Part shown: piece after piece, positions 32,879-40,529 of the stretch
Layout of the letters: each line of letters starts with the position of its first letter
Numbering within the stretch: position 1 is the first letter of the stretch
NCBI RefSeq assembly: GCF_900104525.1
Contig: NZ_LT629711.1
Location: forward strand, 3,162,001 to 3,226,000
Reading direction: 5' to 3'
From: Pedococcus dokdonensis
GTDB lineage: Bacteria; Actinomycetota; Actinomycetes; Actinomycetales; Dermatophilaceae
DNA length: 64,000 nt
Translations under genes and position numbers: made by a program
The notes under the pieces: generated by a model
The model's database searches: none
Seen by the model: the letters and a program-made list of their open reading frames with translations, nothing else
What the model was told of the DNA's origin: nothing

Positions 32879-33406
32879 GTGCCTCTGTTCGCACAGACTG
32901 TCGATCTGAACTTCCCAGACCCTGGCACCGTGGCCTCAGGTGACGTCGCCTCGGCGCTCCCTGATCTTGGCCAGGCTCTGTGCGATTGGTACTTGTGGGC
33001 GATGGGTCGCGTGCCGGAGGTAGTCGAGTCTGAGATTCGGCGGGTGCGTCAACCTGACGGCGGATATGTCATCCCTGCTCAACTGAAGCTGAAGGGAGGT
33101 GGACCGCTTTACCTGATGTCGTGGATCGGTCAGACCCAATGGGTCGCCACCCAGGTCTGGGCCCAGAACAACGTCAGGCTGTCGCGAGCCCAAAGTCGCG
33201 ACCTGGATGCGTATGTCTCGGGAGCTATATCTCGCTACGGAATCCCTCGGGCTGCCGCCTGCGTCAGCATGGCGTGGTCGTCCGCCGGACGCAGACCCCC
33301 CAGCTTGCCGACGCTCGCGCACCTGCTCTCAAAGTCCTACGCAGAACACAGTGGCACCATGCGGCGTGGATGGTCGGCGGACGTCATCAACAACTGGCGC
33401 AAGTAG
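32879..33406 (+). CDS. Uncharacterised 175-residue island protein
   Basis: GTG 32879 with GAAAGG upstream. Sequence VDLNFPDPGTVASGDVASAL, VESEIRRVRQPDGGYVIPAQ and PLYLMSWIGQTQWVATQVWA looks like globular protein; no motif recognised. Last gene before tRNA-Gly, facing it across a hairpin. Confidence 0.65.
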   Translation: MPLFAQTVDLNFPDPGTVASGDVASALPDLGQALCDWYLWAMGRVPEVVESEIRRVRQPDGGYVIPAQLKLKGGGPLYLMSWIGQTQWVATQVWAQNNVRLSRAQSRDLDAYVSGAISRYGIPRAAACVSMAWSSAGRRPPSLPTLAHLLSKSYAEHSGTMRRGWSADVINNWRK

Positions 33407-33408
33407 GG

Positions 33409-33445
33409 GTGGAGAGGCATGAGGTTCAGTTCGGCTGCTCTCCAC
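33409..33445. terminator. Bidirectional hairpin between island and tRNA-Gly
   Basis: GTGGAGAG and its exact complement CTCTCCAC with a 21-base loop, three bases after the stop of the last island gene and 13 bases beyond the 3' end of the convergent tRNA. Could serve both. Confidence 0.5.
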
Positions 33446-33457
33446 ACTCCCCGTCCG

Positions 33458-33528
33458 AGCCGGTGACGGGAATCGAACCCGCGTGTCCAGCTTGGGAAGC
33501 TGGCGCTCTACCATTGAGCTACACCGGC
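33458..33528 (-). tRNA. tRNA-Gly (anticodon CCC)
   Basis: The minus strand gives a 71-base cloverleaf: acceptor GCCGGTG/CACCGGC, D-loop GCTCAATGGTAGAGC, anticodon stem CCAGC/GCTGG around loop TTCCCAA (anticodon CCC), T-arm GCGGGTTCGATTCCCGT, discriminator U as in glycine tRNAs, no encoded CCA. It decodes GGG. It borders the small-protein island and could be an integration site, although no second copy of its 3' end was found. Confidence 0.95.
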
Positions 33529-33632
33529 GCACCCGCCCGGAGGCGGCGTGAACACCGCCCGGAGGGCGGTGCGGCAGGAAGTCTAACCGAACGCGCGCGG
33601 CGGACTGACGGCCCCCGGCATACCCCTCGCGT

Positions 33633-33638
33633 TAGTCT
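33633..33638 (+). promoter_or_regulatory. -10 element of leaderless dcd message
   Basis: TAGTCT followed by exactly six bases and then the GTG start of dcd, the spacing expected when transcription begins at the start codon. No ribosome-binding site is present. Confidence 0.7.
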
Positions 33639-33644
33639 CTCCCC

Positions 33645-34220
33645 GTGCTGCTGAGCGACCGCGACATCAAGGCCGAGATCGACAACGGACGGGTCGTCCT
33701 CGACCCGTGGGACCCGGAGATGGTCCAGCCGTCGAGCGTCGACGTGCGCCTCGACCGCTACTTCCGGCTGTTCGACAACCACAAGTACCCGTTCATCGAC
33801 CCGGCCGAGGACCAGCCCGACCTGACCCGCCTGGTCGAGGTCGACCAGGGCGAGCCGTTCATCCTGCACCCGGGCGAGTTCGTGCTCGGCTCGATCTTCG
33901 AGACGGTGACGCTGCCCGACGACGTCGCCGCCCGGGTCGAGGGCAAGTCGAGCCTGGGCCGGCTCGGGCTGCTCACCCACGCGACGGCAGGCTTTGTCGA
34001 CCCCGGCTTCACCGGTCACGTCACCCTCGAGCTGAGCAACGTCGCCACCCTGCCGATCAAGCTGTGGCCGGGCATGAAGATCGGCCAGCTCTGCTTCTTC
34101 CGCCTCAGCTCGCCGGTCGAGAACCCTTACGGCTCCGCGAAGTACGGCTCGCACTACCAGGGGCAGCGCGGCCCGACGGCCAGCAGGTCGTTCAAGAACT
34201 TCCACACCACCGAGGTCTGA
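33645..34220 (+). CDS. dcd: dCTP deaminase
   Basis: 191 residues, the standard length. [60 protein letters not shown] (R-x-x-G-x-S-S-x-G-R) and [18 protein letters not shown] are the trimeric dCTP deaminase/dUTPase signatures. The actinobacterial form is often bifunctional, giving dUMP directly. GTG 33645 is chosen because TAGTCT lies six bases before it. Confidence 0.96.
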   Translation: MLLSDRDIKAEIDNGRVVLDPWDPEMVQPSSVDVRLDRYFRLFDNHKYPFIDPAEDQPDLTRLVEVDQGEPFILHPGEFVLGSIFETVTLPDDVAARVEGKSSLGRLGLLTHATAGFVDPGFTGHVTLELSNVATLPIKLWPGMKIGQLCFFRLSSPVENPYGSAKYGSHYQGQRGPTASRSFKNFHTTEV

Positions 34221-34291
34221 CCGGCGGATCGGTGGGCCATCCGGGCGCGAGACGGCTACGAATGAAGGGCACCCACCCCGAAGGAGGCCTC

Positions 34292-34933
34292 GTGCCCGCA
34301 CCCCGACTGCTCTGGCCCGCCGAGGTCGAGCATCCGCGTGCGGTCGCGCTGATCCTGCACGGGGGCAAGGCGCGCAGCCGCCGACCGGTCCGGCCGTGGC
34401 AGGGCGCGGTGCTGCGTATGGCGCCGTTCGCCAAGGCGATCGCCGACGCCGGCGACGGCCAGATCGCCGTCGCGTCGATCCGGTATGCCGTGCGCGGCTG
34501 GAACGGCGCGGAACAGAGCCCCGTCGCGGACACTCTCCTGGCGTTGGAGCAGATCGAGGCGAAGTACCCCGGTGTCCCCGTCGGCCTGCTCGGCCACTCG
34601 ATGGGCGGGCGGGTCGCCTTGCGCCTTGCCGACGACGAGCGGGTGCGGGCGATCGTCGCCCTCGCCCCCTGGGTCGAGTCCGGCGACCGCCCCCGGTCCC
34701 ACGACGGACTGCACGTGCTCTTCATGCACGGCAACCTCGACCGGATGACCTCCCCCCGGGCGTCGCGCTCGATGGCGACGGCGATGGCCGGGCTCGGTGC
34801 GGACGTCAGCTATGAGTCCGTCACGGGCGAGAGCCACGCCATGCTCCGCCAAGCGTCCCGGTGGCACCGCGAGTCGGCGGCCTTCCTCGCCTGCCACCTC
34901 GTGGACCAACCCTGCCGCACTCCCGCCTCCTGA
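34292..34933 (+). CDS. Alpha/beta hydrolase
   Basis: 213 residues. AVALILHGGKARSRRPV holds the oxyanion HGG, GLLGHSMGGRVALRLADD the nucleophile (G-H-S-M-G), FMHGNLDRMTSP the Asp and GESHAMLRQ the His, so the triad looks complete. GTG 34292 follows AAGGAGG by four bases; ATG 34262 in the same frame lacks an RBS and sits beside a -10-like TACGAA. Substrate unknown; cytoplasmic. Confidence 0.85.
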   Translation: MPAPRLLWPAEVEHPRAVALILHGGKARSRRPVRPWQGAVLRMAPFAKAIADAGDGQIAVASIRYAVRGWNGAEQSPVADTLLALEQIEAKYPGVPVGLLGHSMGGRVALRLADDERVRAIVALAPWVESGDRPRSHDGLHVLFMHGNLDRMTSPRASRSMATAMAGLGADVSYESVTGESHAMLRQASRWHRESAAFLACHLVDQPCRTPAS

Positions 34934-35021
34934 CCACCCGGCGCCCGGGGCGCGCGCCCGGGGCGCGCCGCCGGCCACGCGCCCGGCCACGGGCCCGAGC
35001 TCGGAATGATGCGCGGTCCCG

Positions 35022-35047
35022 CGTGATGTGCCGCCAACGGCACCGTC
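35022..35047 (+). promoter_or_regulatory. ECF-type promoter 1 (CGTGAT-N16-CGTC)
   Basis: CGTGAT at 35022-35027, 16 bases, CGTC at 35044-35047; about 90 bases before the polytopic membrane protein. One of nine sites in this window with the same spacing. This one departs from TGTAAT at two positions, so it is less certain than the best members. Confidence 0.5.
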
Positions 35048-35136
35048 CCTGTGGGTAGGGGCAGCCGTCCCTGACCGGCCAGACCGAGGAGACGCTTCAT
35101 CGTGCCGCAGAACTGCGTCGCCTGCCTCGAACGGTC

Positions 35137-36633
35137 ATGACGTCGCAGCGAACCTCCGATGGCCAGTCGTCGGGGGAGCGGGTGTGGCCGGTCTGGCGGT
35201 CCTCGGTCGTCCTGGGTGTGCTCGCCACGGTCGCGATGGTCCTGCACATCTGCTGGCCCAGACCCGTGGGGCAGGCACCTCACCCGGATGGAGACCGGTA
35301 CCTCTGCCAGCTGAACGCACACTCGATGGTGCCCAGGGACGCAGCGGCCCCCAGATATTGGGACTACGCGCTGTTCCAGTGGATCCCGGGGGCGGAAATG
35401 GACCGGGGCTGCATCCAGTACCCGTCCTCCCAGGTGTGGATCCTGCGGGTCTTCGTCAAGCTGACCGAGTGGACCACGGGGAGCTCCGGCGCCCTGGATC
35501 TGCGTTGGGGGGTGGTCAGCTTCGCCGTGTTCGTCGGCCTGGCCGTGGGCCTGTTCGCAGCCATGGTCCGGCGAGACATCTGGCGCAGGATCGGGCTTTC
35601 CGCGCTGCTGCTCCTGGTCGTCGGGGACTCCACCTTCGCCTCGTACTCCGCCGGTCCGATGGGGGAGTTCCCCGGAATCCTGGGCGTCGTCATGGTCTGC
35701 CTGGCATCCGTGCTGCTGGGTCGACGAGGGCTGCAGCAGTGGGTCGGCCTGGGAGCCTTCGCGATGGGCTCAGGTCTGGTGCTGACGTCGAAGGTGCAAG
35801 CGGTCACGCTGGTCGTGCCGCTGGCCCTGTTCCTGGGAGCCACCTCGATGAGACCGTGGCCCGACCGCTCGGTGCTGCGCACGGTGCAGGCGAGCCCATC
35901 GGGTGGTTGGCGCGTGAAGGTGGCTCCGGTGCTCCTTGCGCTGGGCCTGCTCGCGCCCACGGCGTGGATGCTGGACAGCAACCCAGAGCAGTTCAGGTCG
36001 GTCAACGCGTGGGAGCTCATCTCCGTCGGAATCCTCGGCCCCAGCCACGATCCGGCCGGAGATCTCGCCGAGATGGGGTTGCCGGGTGCGTTGGTCAGGT
36101 ATGCGGGCAAGACGGCCTGTGACGACAACTGTGCGACCCTGAACGATCCCGTGTGGAGGGAGTCACGAGGCAGGTTCACGTACCGCGTTGCGGGGGAGTT
36201 CTTGCTCAGACACCCCGGTGTGGCCCTGGACATCGCGCAGGTGGCAGCGCAGGACTTCGCCACGGCACGGCCGGGCTATCTCGGCTCCTTTCCGCCGGGA
36301 CCGGGTCATGCGCCGCAGGAAAACGACCTGTCGCTCCTTGCATCCGGGCTGCAGCTGTTCCGGCCCCACGCCCTCCCGGTGCTCCTGGTCTCATGGGGCG
36401 TGCTGACAGCGTGTGCCGTGCGGCTCGGGCGCAGCGGGCAGCCAGGCTCGTGGCGCCGCGCGTTCGCTGGATCGGCCGGGTTGATGCTGTCCTTCTCGGT
36501 CGTCCAGTTCCTCACCGCCACCTACGGGGAGGCGATCGAGAACACCAAGCACCTGGTGCTGGCGATCCTGGCCTTCGCGCTGACCCTGGTGATGGCCCTC
36601 GCAGCCCGGCTGAGCGCCCCGACCCGGACCTGA
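35137..36633 (+). CDS. Polytopic membrane protein, glycosyltransferase-like
   Basis: 498 residues with roughly nine to eleven hydrophobic segments, a large extracellular loop after the first (DRYLCQLNAHSMVPRDAAAP) and another holding CDDNCATLNDPVWRESRGRF. The plan, an extracytoplasmic loop after helix 1 and a second near the C-terminus, resembles GT-C glycosyltransferases, but I see no firm catalytic motif. Sits behind an ECF-type promoter, linking it to the envelope regulon. Confidence 0.7.
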   Translation: MTSQRTSDGQSSGERVWPVWRSSVVLGVLATVAMVLHICWPRPVGQAPHPDGDRYLCQLNAHSMVPRDAAAPRYWDYALFQWIPGAEMDRGCIQYPSSQVWILRVFVKLTEWTTGSSGALDLRWGVVSFAVFVGLAVGLFAAMVRRDIWRRIGLSALLLLVVGDSTFASYSAGPMGEFPGILGVVMVCLASVLLGRRGLQQWVGLGAFAMGSGLVLTSKVQAVTLVVPLALFLGATSMRPWPDRSVLRTVQASPSGGWRVKVAPVLLALGLLAPTAWMLDSNPEQFRSVNAWELISVGILGPSHDPAGDLAEMGLPGALVRYAGKTACDDNCATLNDPVWRESRGRFTYRVAGEFLLRHPGVALDIAQVAAQDFATARPGYLGSFPPGPGHAPQENDLSLLASGLQLFRPHALPVLLVSWGVLTACAVRLGRSGQPGSWRRAFAGSAGLMLSFSVVQFLTATYGEAIENTKHLVLAILAFALTLVMALAARLSAPTRT

Positions 36634-36682
36634 CCGGCCGGTCGGGCGCGCAGGCGCCGCACTCAGTCATCGCGAGGGTTCG

Positions 36683-36808
36683 CTAGCAGACCTCGGGTTC
36701 GGCATCGAGGAACTCGGTGACCAGAGCGGCGGTCTCCTCGGCGGAGCTGATGATGAACAGGTGGCCGTCGTGCAGGACCTGGAGGCTGACCCGCGGTCCG
36801 TGCGCCGA
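36683..36808 (-). pseudogene. C-terminal fragment of alpha/beta hydrolase
   Basis: In frame with a TAG at 36683-36685 the minus strand reads VSLQVLHDGHLFIISSAEET then AALVTEFLDAEPEVC, the His-containing C-terminus of hydrolases related to polyhydroxyalkanoate depolymerases (D-D/G-G-H-L-F). Nothing upstream continues the domain, so it is a remnant. Confidence 0.55.
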
Positions 36809-36837
36809 GGACGTAGCTGTCGAAACTGAGCGAACCC

Positions 36838-37094
36838 ATGTTCGCTCGGCTGCTGCAGGTTTACCTGGCCACCAGCGACGCGCTGGACGGGTATGCCGGG
36901 CGGTTCAGCGGCACCGTCCGCGAGGCCGTCACTCCCGGGAGACGCGGCAGGGGCTCGACCCAGGGCGGGCCCGCGTCGTCGTCCACGCCCTGCTGATGAC
37001 CATCAACGACCTGGCCCGGACACCAGGTGTGGGTTCGAGACCGGACGCCGAGATGGTTCTCGGCGCGGTCGGGCGCCGGATCCTCGGCCTCTGA
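36838..37094 (+). pseudogene. TetR C-terminal remnant with frameshift
   Basis: ATG 36838 begins MFARLLQVYLATSDALDGYA; after about 35 codons homology shifts frame to ARVVVHALLMTINDLARTPG and ends DAEMVLGAVGRRILGL. Helices look like the C-terminal half of a TetR protein; no helix-turn-helix remains. It is adjacent to the hydrolase remnant, as though a deletion removed the middle of a divergent pair. Confidence 0.5.
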
Positions 37095-37101
37095 GGCCGG
37101 G

Positions 37102-37749
37102 TCAGGACGATGCTGCCCCTGCGTCGGCCGCGGGGTCGAGACGCGTGAAGGCGACCGAAGCCACCGCGCCGGCCGTCAGGCCCGCCGTGACGAACATCCA
37201 CAGGTTCGACCACGAGGTCAGGCCCATGATCGAGAGTGCCAGAGCCACCGCCGGGTTGAAGGCGCCGCCGCTGATCGGCCCGACTGCGGTCGCCCCCGCG
37301 AGTACGACGCCACCGATGGCGATTCCGTAGAACCCGTTCTTCGGATGGGAGTCGCTGGTCGCGACGTTGAGAACCGTGTAGGCCAGAGCAAACGTGAACA
37401 GGAACTCAGCCAGCCAGGCGGCAGCCAGCGCATGGCCCGACAGTGTCGGCGGTGCGCTGGTGGCGGTGGGGATGAGGAAACAGACGACTGTCGACCCGAG
37501 CGCTGCCCCGAGAAGCTGCGAGGCCCAGTAGGGGAGGAGCTGCGAACCAGCCAGCCGTCCACGAAGGTGCACGGCAAGGGTCACGGCGGGGTTGAGGTGG
37601 GCTCCGGACACGTGACCGTTGGCGTAGATCATCGCCGCCAGAACCGTGCCGATCGCAAGGGGAGCGGCAATGGGGTTCAGACGGACGGCACCGCCGATGG
37701 TGAGGGTGAGGAACATGGTGCCCACCAGCTCCGCTGCGTACTTGCGCAC
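37102..37749 (-). CDS. Aquaporin-family (MIP) channel
   Basis: 215 residues, six helices and both half-helix motifs: SGAHLNPAVTLAV and GGAFNPAVALAL (N-P-A twice). Starts MRKYAAELVGTMFLTLTIGG. Conducts water or small neutral solutes; selectivity cannot be fixed by eye. Preceded by an ECF-type promoter and a hairpin-containing leader of about 100 bases, which suggests it responds to envelope or osmotic stress with the rest of the regulon. Confidence 0.92.
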   Translation of the reverse strand: MRKYAAELVGTMFLTLTIGGAVRLNPIAAPLAIGTVLAAMIYANGHVSGAHLNPAVTLAVHLRGRLAGSQLLPYWASQLLGAALGSTVVCFLIPTATSAPPTLSGHALAAAWLAEFLFTFALAYTVLNVATSDSHPKNGFYGIAIGGVVLAGATAVGPISGGAFNPAVALALSIMGLTSWSNLWMFVTAGLTAGAVASVAFTRLDPAADAGAASS

Positions 37750-37790
37750 TCGATGTGTCTCCTCACGCCCGTTGCTGTCGCTCTGTTTGG

Positions 37791-37828
37791 CCGTCCGGGC
37801 CCGGGGTGAGGGGCCCGAGCCCGGACGG
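37791..37828 (-). terminator. Hairpin in aquaporin leader / terminator of upstream small gene
   Basis: CCGTCCGGGC and GCCCGGACGG form a 10-bp perfect stem around 18 bases that can pair further. It lies downstream of the ECF-type promoter at 37859-37884 and 42 bases before the aquaporin start, so it is either a terminator for the 53-residue protein gene or an attenuator. No U-run. Confidence 0.5.
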
Positions 37829-37858
37829 TGTTTCCCCCGGAGGGTCCCCTTCGGTATA

Positions 37859-37884
37859 GACGCGGTCCGAGCGGTGGTGTTACA
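37859..37884 (-). promoter_or_regulatory. ECF-type promoter 2 (TGTAAC-N16-CGTC)
   Basis: On the minus strand TGTAAC (37884-37879), 16 bases, CGTCTATA (from 37862). TGTAAC is the textbook -35 of several ECF sigma factors. Directs the aquaporin gene. Confidence 0.7.
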
Positions 37885-37938
37885 CCCTCCGCCCAGTCAT
37901 GCCACGATGCGGCCGCGCACCGCGGACTGAATCGGCGC

Positions 37939-38100
37939 TCAGCGCCGCTGTGCGGTGCGGCGCGCGACGGCCAGCACGATGAGTGCCGCGCCGAGCACGG
38001 CACCAGCGATGATCGCCAGCCACACGCCGTCCAGTCCCTGAGAGGCGATCCCGCCCATCGTCACTGCGCCGCCGGCATTGATCGCTGATACGCGGTACAT
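37939..38100 (-). CDS. 53-residue membrane peptide with C-terminal Arg cluster
   Basis: MYRVSAINAGGAVTMGGIAS then one hydrophobic helix (VWLAIIAGAVLGAALIVLAV) and tail ARRTAQRR. This looks like an isolated C-terminal sorting signal: short polar segment, membrane helix, arginine cluster. CGGAGAG precedes the ATG and an ECF-type promoter lies about 55 bases upstream. Candidate substrate of the exosortase-like protein at 42912. Confidence 0.72.
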   Translation of the reverse strand: MYRVSAINAGGAVTMGGIASQGLDGVWLAIIAGAVLGAALIVLAVARRTAQRR

Positions 38101-38153
38101 AGAAAACTCTCCGTCTCGGTTCGGTATGGCCCTGTAGGACCCTCGGACAAGAA

Positions 38154-38179
38154 GACGGGGGACAGCGGGACCTATTACA
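38154..38179 (-). promoter_or_regulatory. ECF-type promoter 3 (TGTAAT-N16-CGTC)
   Basis: Minus strand TGTAAT (38179-38174), 16 bases, CGTCTTCT (from 38157), about 55 bases before the 53-residue membrane peptide gene. Confidence 0.72.
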
Positions 38180-38292
38180 GAACGGCCCCGACGCTGCGCT
38201 GCCTTCGCTGCCGTGGATCGCGGTCGTGGCGGCTACGCGTGGCGCGACGCGTCCCCGTGCGACGGCGCGGTCATCGGCGCCGAATTCCCTTG

Positions 38293-38889
38293 CTACGGCT
38301 GGTCCGCCGCAGGGTAGCCGCGAACCCCGGACTGCAGCGCTTCCGCACCCGCGCACGTCCTCGCCCGACCCGGCTTCTGGGGGTACGAGACCTGTTTCGC
38401 GGATGCCGGGCCGGAAGGTTCGAAGGCGGTTCCCAGGACGACATCGACACCGGTGCCCACGCGGTGGTCGGCGACCAGGCGGCTGCCGGCGATCTGAGCA
38501 GCAGCCAGCCGCGCGCCCGGCAAACCGTCAGGGCCGTACCTGATGTCAGCCGCGTGATCGGTCCACAGGCTCTCGGGAGCGTTGGCGACCCCGCAGGTGC
38601 GGAACCCTGCGTGGGCTAGCTGGCTTGCCCCTGCGGCAGCCAGGCCGGTGCGTCCGGACCCGTTCAGAACTCGGAGGTCGAAGGAGTCCCGCGCGACGGA
38701 CACGGTCAGGACGACCTGACCTCGACTGGCCGGCGGTGGACGATGCCACAGTCCTAGGACGTAGGCGCTGGACAGGCTTGCTCCGCCAAGGGTAAGACCG
38801 GGAAGACACACGAACACCGCGACGCGGCGGAGCTGACGCCGCCGCCATACGTCGGGTGCCAGGGGCAGCGCATTCTTGCTCACAGCCAC
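38293..38889 (-). CDS. LytR C-terminal-domain protein, single membrane helix
   Basis: 198 residues: a short cytoplasmic N-terminus, one helix (VAVFVCLPGLTLGGASLSSA), then an extracellular LytR_C-like domain (RVLNGSGRTGLAAAGASQLA; GTGVDVVLGTAFEP). LytR_C domains occur beside wall-polymer ligases. Start is GTG 38889 or GTG 38883; AGTTAG-N16-CGTC (38918-38893) directly precedes it and might be a weaker ECF-type promoter giving a leaderless message. Cys-containing tail. Confidence 0.78.
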   Translation of the reverse strand: MAVSKNALPLAPDVWRRRQLRRVAVFVCLPGLTLGGASLSSAYVLGLWHRPPPASRGQVVLTVSVARDSFDLRVLNGSGRTGLAAAGASQLAHAGFRTCGVANAPESLWTDHAADIRYGPDGLPGARLAAAQIAGSRLVADHRVGTGVDVVLGTAFEPSGPASAKQVSYPQKPGRARTCAGAEALQSGVRGYPAADQP

Positions 38890-38989
38890 AGAGACGAGAG
38901 TTCCGTGGGGTTCTAACTCGGACCTGCGGCACTACGAGCACACGGCACCACGACGTGCAGCCTGGAGTCGGGCATACTCTGCCCGTCCA

Positions 38990-39004
38990 AGGGTCACTGA
39001 CCCT
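38990..39004 (+). promoter_or_regulatory. Candidate operator of the PucR-like gene
   Basis: AGGGTCACTGACCCT is a perfect 15-bp palindrome 35 bases before the start codon, following a -10-like CATACT (38973-38978). Suggests autoregulation by the downstream PucR-type protein; no second site seen. Confidence 0.45.
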
Positions 39005-39039
39005 CTCCCGCAGGGAACACTGTGGAGGCAACGACTTCG

Positions 39040-40284
39040 ATGACGACACCGGCGACTCTGGACCAGTGGCTCCATGAATTCTCCGAGCGCGCGGTCGTGC
39101 CACCCATGTCCGACGAGTTCGTCCGCAGGGTCGACGCGCGGATCGCGAGCCAGGTACCCGAGGTCGGCGCCGACCACATGCTCATGGATGAGCTGCATGA
39201 CAGTACCCGCGCCCAATGGCGGTCGTTCGCGACCAGCCTGGTCGGTGACCACACATTCACGCTGCCGCCCGCGGCATCCGCTCTCGCTCGCTCCTTGGCC
39301 CGTCGTGGCATGGACCTCAGCCTGCTCCTGAAGGTCTACCGCTCGGCGCAGCAGAGCGTGTTCCAGTTCTTCACCGAGGTCACTGACGCGTTCGACGAGA
39401 GCGCCCCGCCGCGCGACGAGGTGCTCAAGTTCATGTGGAGCCGCGCCGAGCAGTGGTTGAACGACTCGGTCGAGGCGCTGATCGAGACCTTCTACGCCGA
39501 GCGCCACCAGCTCATCGAAGGGGCGCTGCTGCGCCGCACCCAGCTTGTCGACGACCTGCTGCGTGGCTCCACCGCAAACCTCGACGCGGCCTCGGCGGAG
39601 CTCTCGCATGCGCTGACCCACTGGCAGACCGGTCTCGTCGTGTGGGCGGCAGGCACTGACCTGGCCGACGGCGCCGACTCTGCCGAGCGGCTCCTCGACT
39701 TCGCGAACCTGGCGGCCCGTGCGCTGCGCGCGCCGCGACCGCTGACCCTGATGACGGGGAGCCGCGAGCTGTGGTTCTGGGTGGCCTCCCCTTCGCAGCC
39801 AGAGCTGCAGTCCCTGGCGGAGCTGGTGGATGCGCTGGGTGAGGCCCGCCTACGTCTCGCGCATGGTGTCCCCGCGCGCGGACTGGCGGGATTTCGCAGC
39901 AGCCACGTGGAGGCGCGTGCGGCCCAGCGGGTCAGTATCGAGGCGGTTCGTCCGCCCGCGATCCTCGACTACCGCGACGTCGAGCTGGTCTGCCTCGCGG
40001 CGGGCAGCGCCGACCTGGTCAACCGGATGGTGGTCCGCGAGCTCGGCGCCCTGTGTGCCGCCGACAAGAACCTCGTGCAGGTCCGAGAGACCCTCCTGGC
40101 GCACTACCGCGGTGGCTTCAACGTCGAGCGGACCGCCGAGCAGCTCTTCGTCCACAAGAACACCGTCCGCTACCGCCTGGCCCGCGCCGAGGATCTGCTC
40201 GGCCACCCCATCGAGGTGCAGGCGGCGAAGGTCGAGCTGGCCCTGCGACACGTGGAGCTGTTCGGGCCGCCGCCCATGCACTGA
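39040..40284 (+). CDS. PucR/CdaR-family transcriptional regulator
   Basis: 414 residues. N-terminal RsbRD-like helical domain (LARRGMDLSLLLKVYRSAQQ), a GGDEF-related middle and C-terminal HTH_30: ETLLAHYRGGFNVERTAEQL with VHKNTVRYRLARAEDLLGHP. ATG 39040 has GGAGG upstream; a GTG at 39022 is less likely. Targets unknown. The 190 bases after the gene hold only short hairpins and then the sigma-factor promoter. Confidence 0.9.
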   Translation: MTTPATLDQWLHEFSERAVVPPMSDEFVRRVDARIASQVPEVGADHMLMDELHDSTRAQWRSFATSLVGDHTFTLPPAASALARSLARRGMDLSLLLKVYRSAQQSVFQFFTEVTDAFDESAPPRDEVLKFMWSRAEQWLNDSVEALIETFYAERHQLIEGALLRRTQLVDDLLRGSTANLDAASAELSHALTHWQTGLVVWAAGTDLADGADSAERLLDFANLAARALRAPRPLTLMTGSRELWFWVASPSQPELQSLAELVDALGEARLRLAHGVPARGLAGFRSSHVEARAAQRVSIEAVRPPAILDYRDVELVCLAAGSADLVNRMVVRELGALCAADKNLVQVRETLLAHYRGGFNVERTAEQLFVHKNTVRYRLARAEDLLGHPIEVQAAKVELALRHVELFGPPPMH

Positions 40285-40460
40285 GCCGACCCCCCGCTCC
40301 GGCGGGCTTGTTCCCCAGTCCCATGGCCCGACGGACTTTTGGAGTCCAGACCGAGCGCGGCTGCGCGCCGCGCTGAGATTTTGGGGACTGCGAGGTCGCC
40401 CCCGGGGTTCGCCGAACTCCTGGGCCGCGAGATCGCGGCGTCCGCATCGTCGCGGGGGTC

Positions 40461-40486
40461 TGTTATGTGGGGCGCTCGTCTACGTC
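40461..40486 (+). promoter_or_regulatory. ECF-type promoter 4, autoregulation of sigma gene (TGTTAT-N16-CGTC)
   Basis: TGTTAT (40461-40466), 16 bases, CGTCCTCG (from 40483), 150 bases before the ECF sigma-factor start. Matching the motif at the regulon genes implies positive autoregulation, standard for ECF sigma factors. Confidence 0.7.
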
Positions 40487-40517
40487 CTCGTCTGTGTAGA
40501 CCCGTAGACGTTTTTTT
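40477..40517 (+). terminator. Hairpin with seven-T tract overlapping the sigma promoter
   Basis: CGTCTACG (40477-40484) pairs exactly with CGTAGACG (40503-40510), then TTTTTTT. An intrinsic terminator for pucR transcription; its first arm overlaps the -10 CGTC, so only read-through RNA and not sigma-initiated RNA can form the hairpin. Confidence 0.65.
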
Positions 40518-40529
40518 GGAGGATGGGGT

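Noticed and set aside
33458..33528. tRNA-Gly as proven attachment site of an integrated element
   Set aside because: No integrase and no repeated tRNA 3' segment was found on the far side of the small-protein island.
38893..38918. AGTTAG-N16-CGTC before the LytR_C gene as a regulon promoter
   Set aside because: Position and spacing fit but the -35 lacks the final T and first T; kept only as a weak possibility in that gene's entry.
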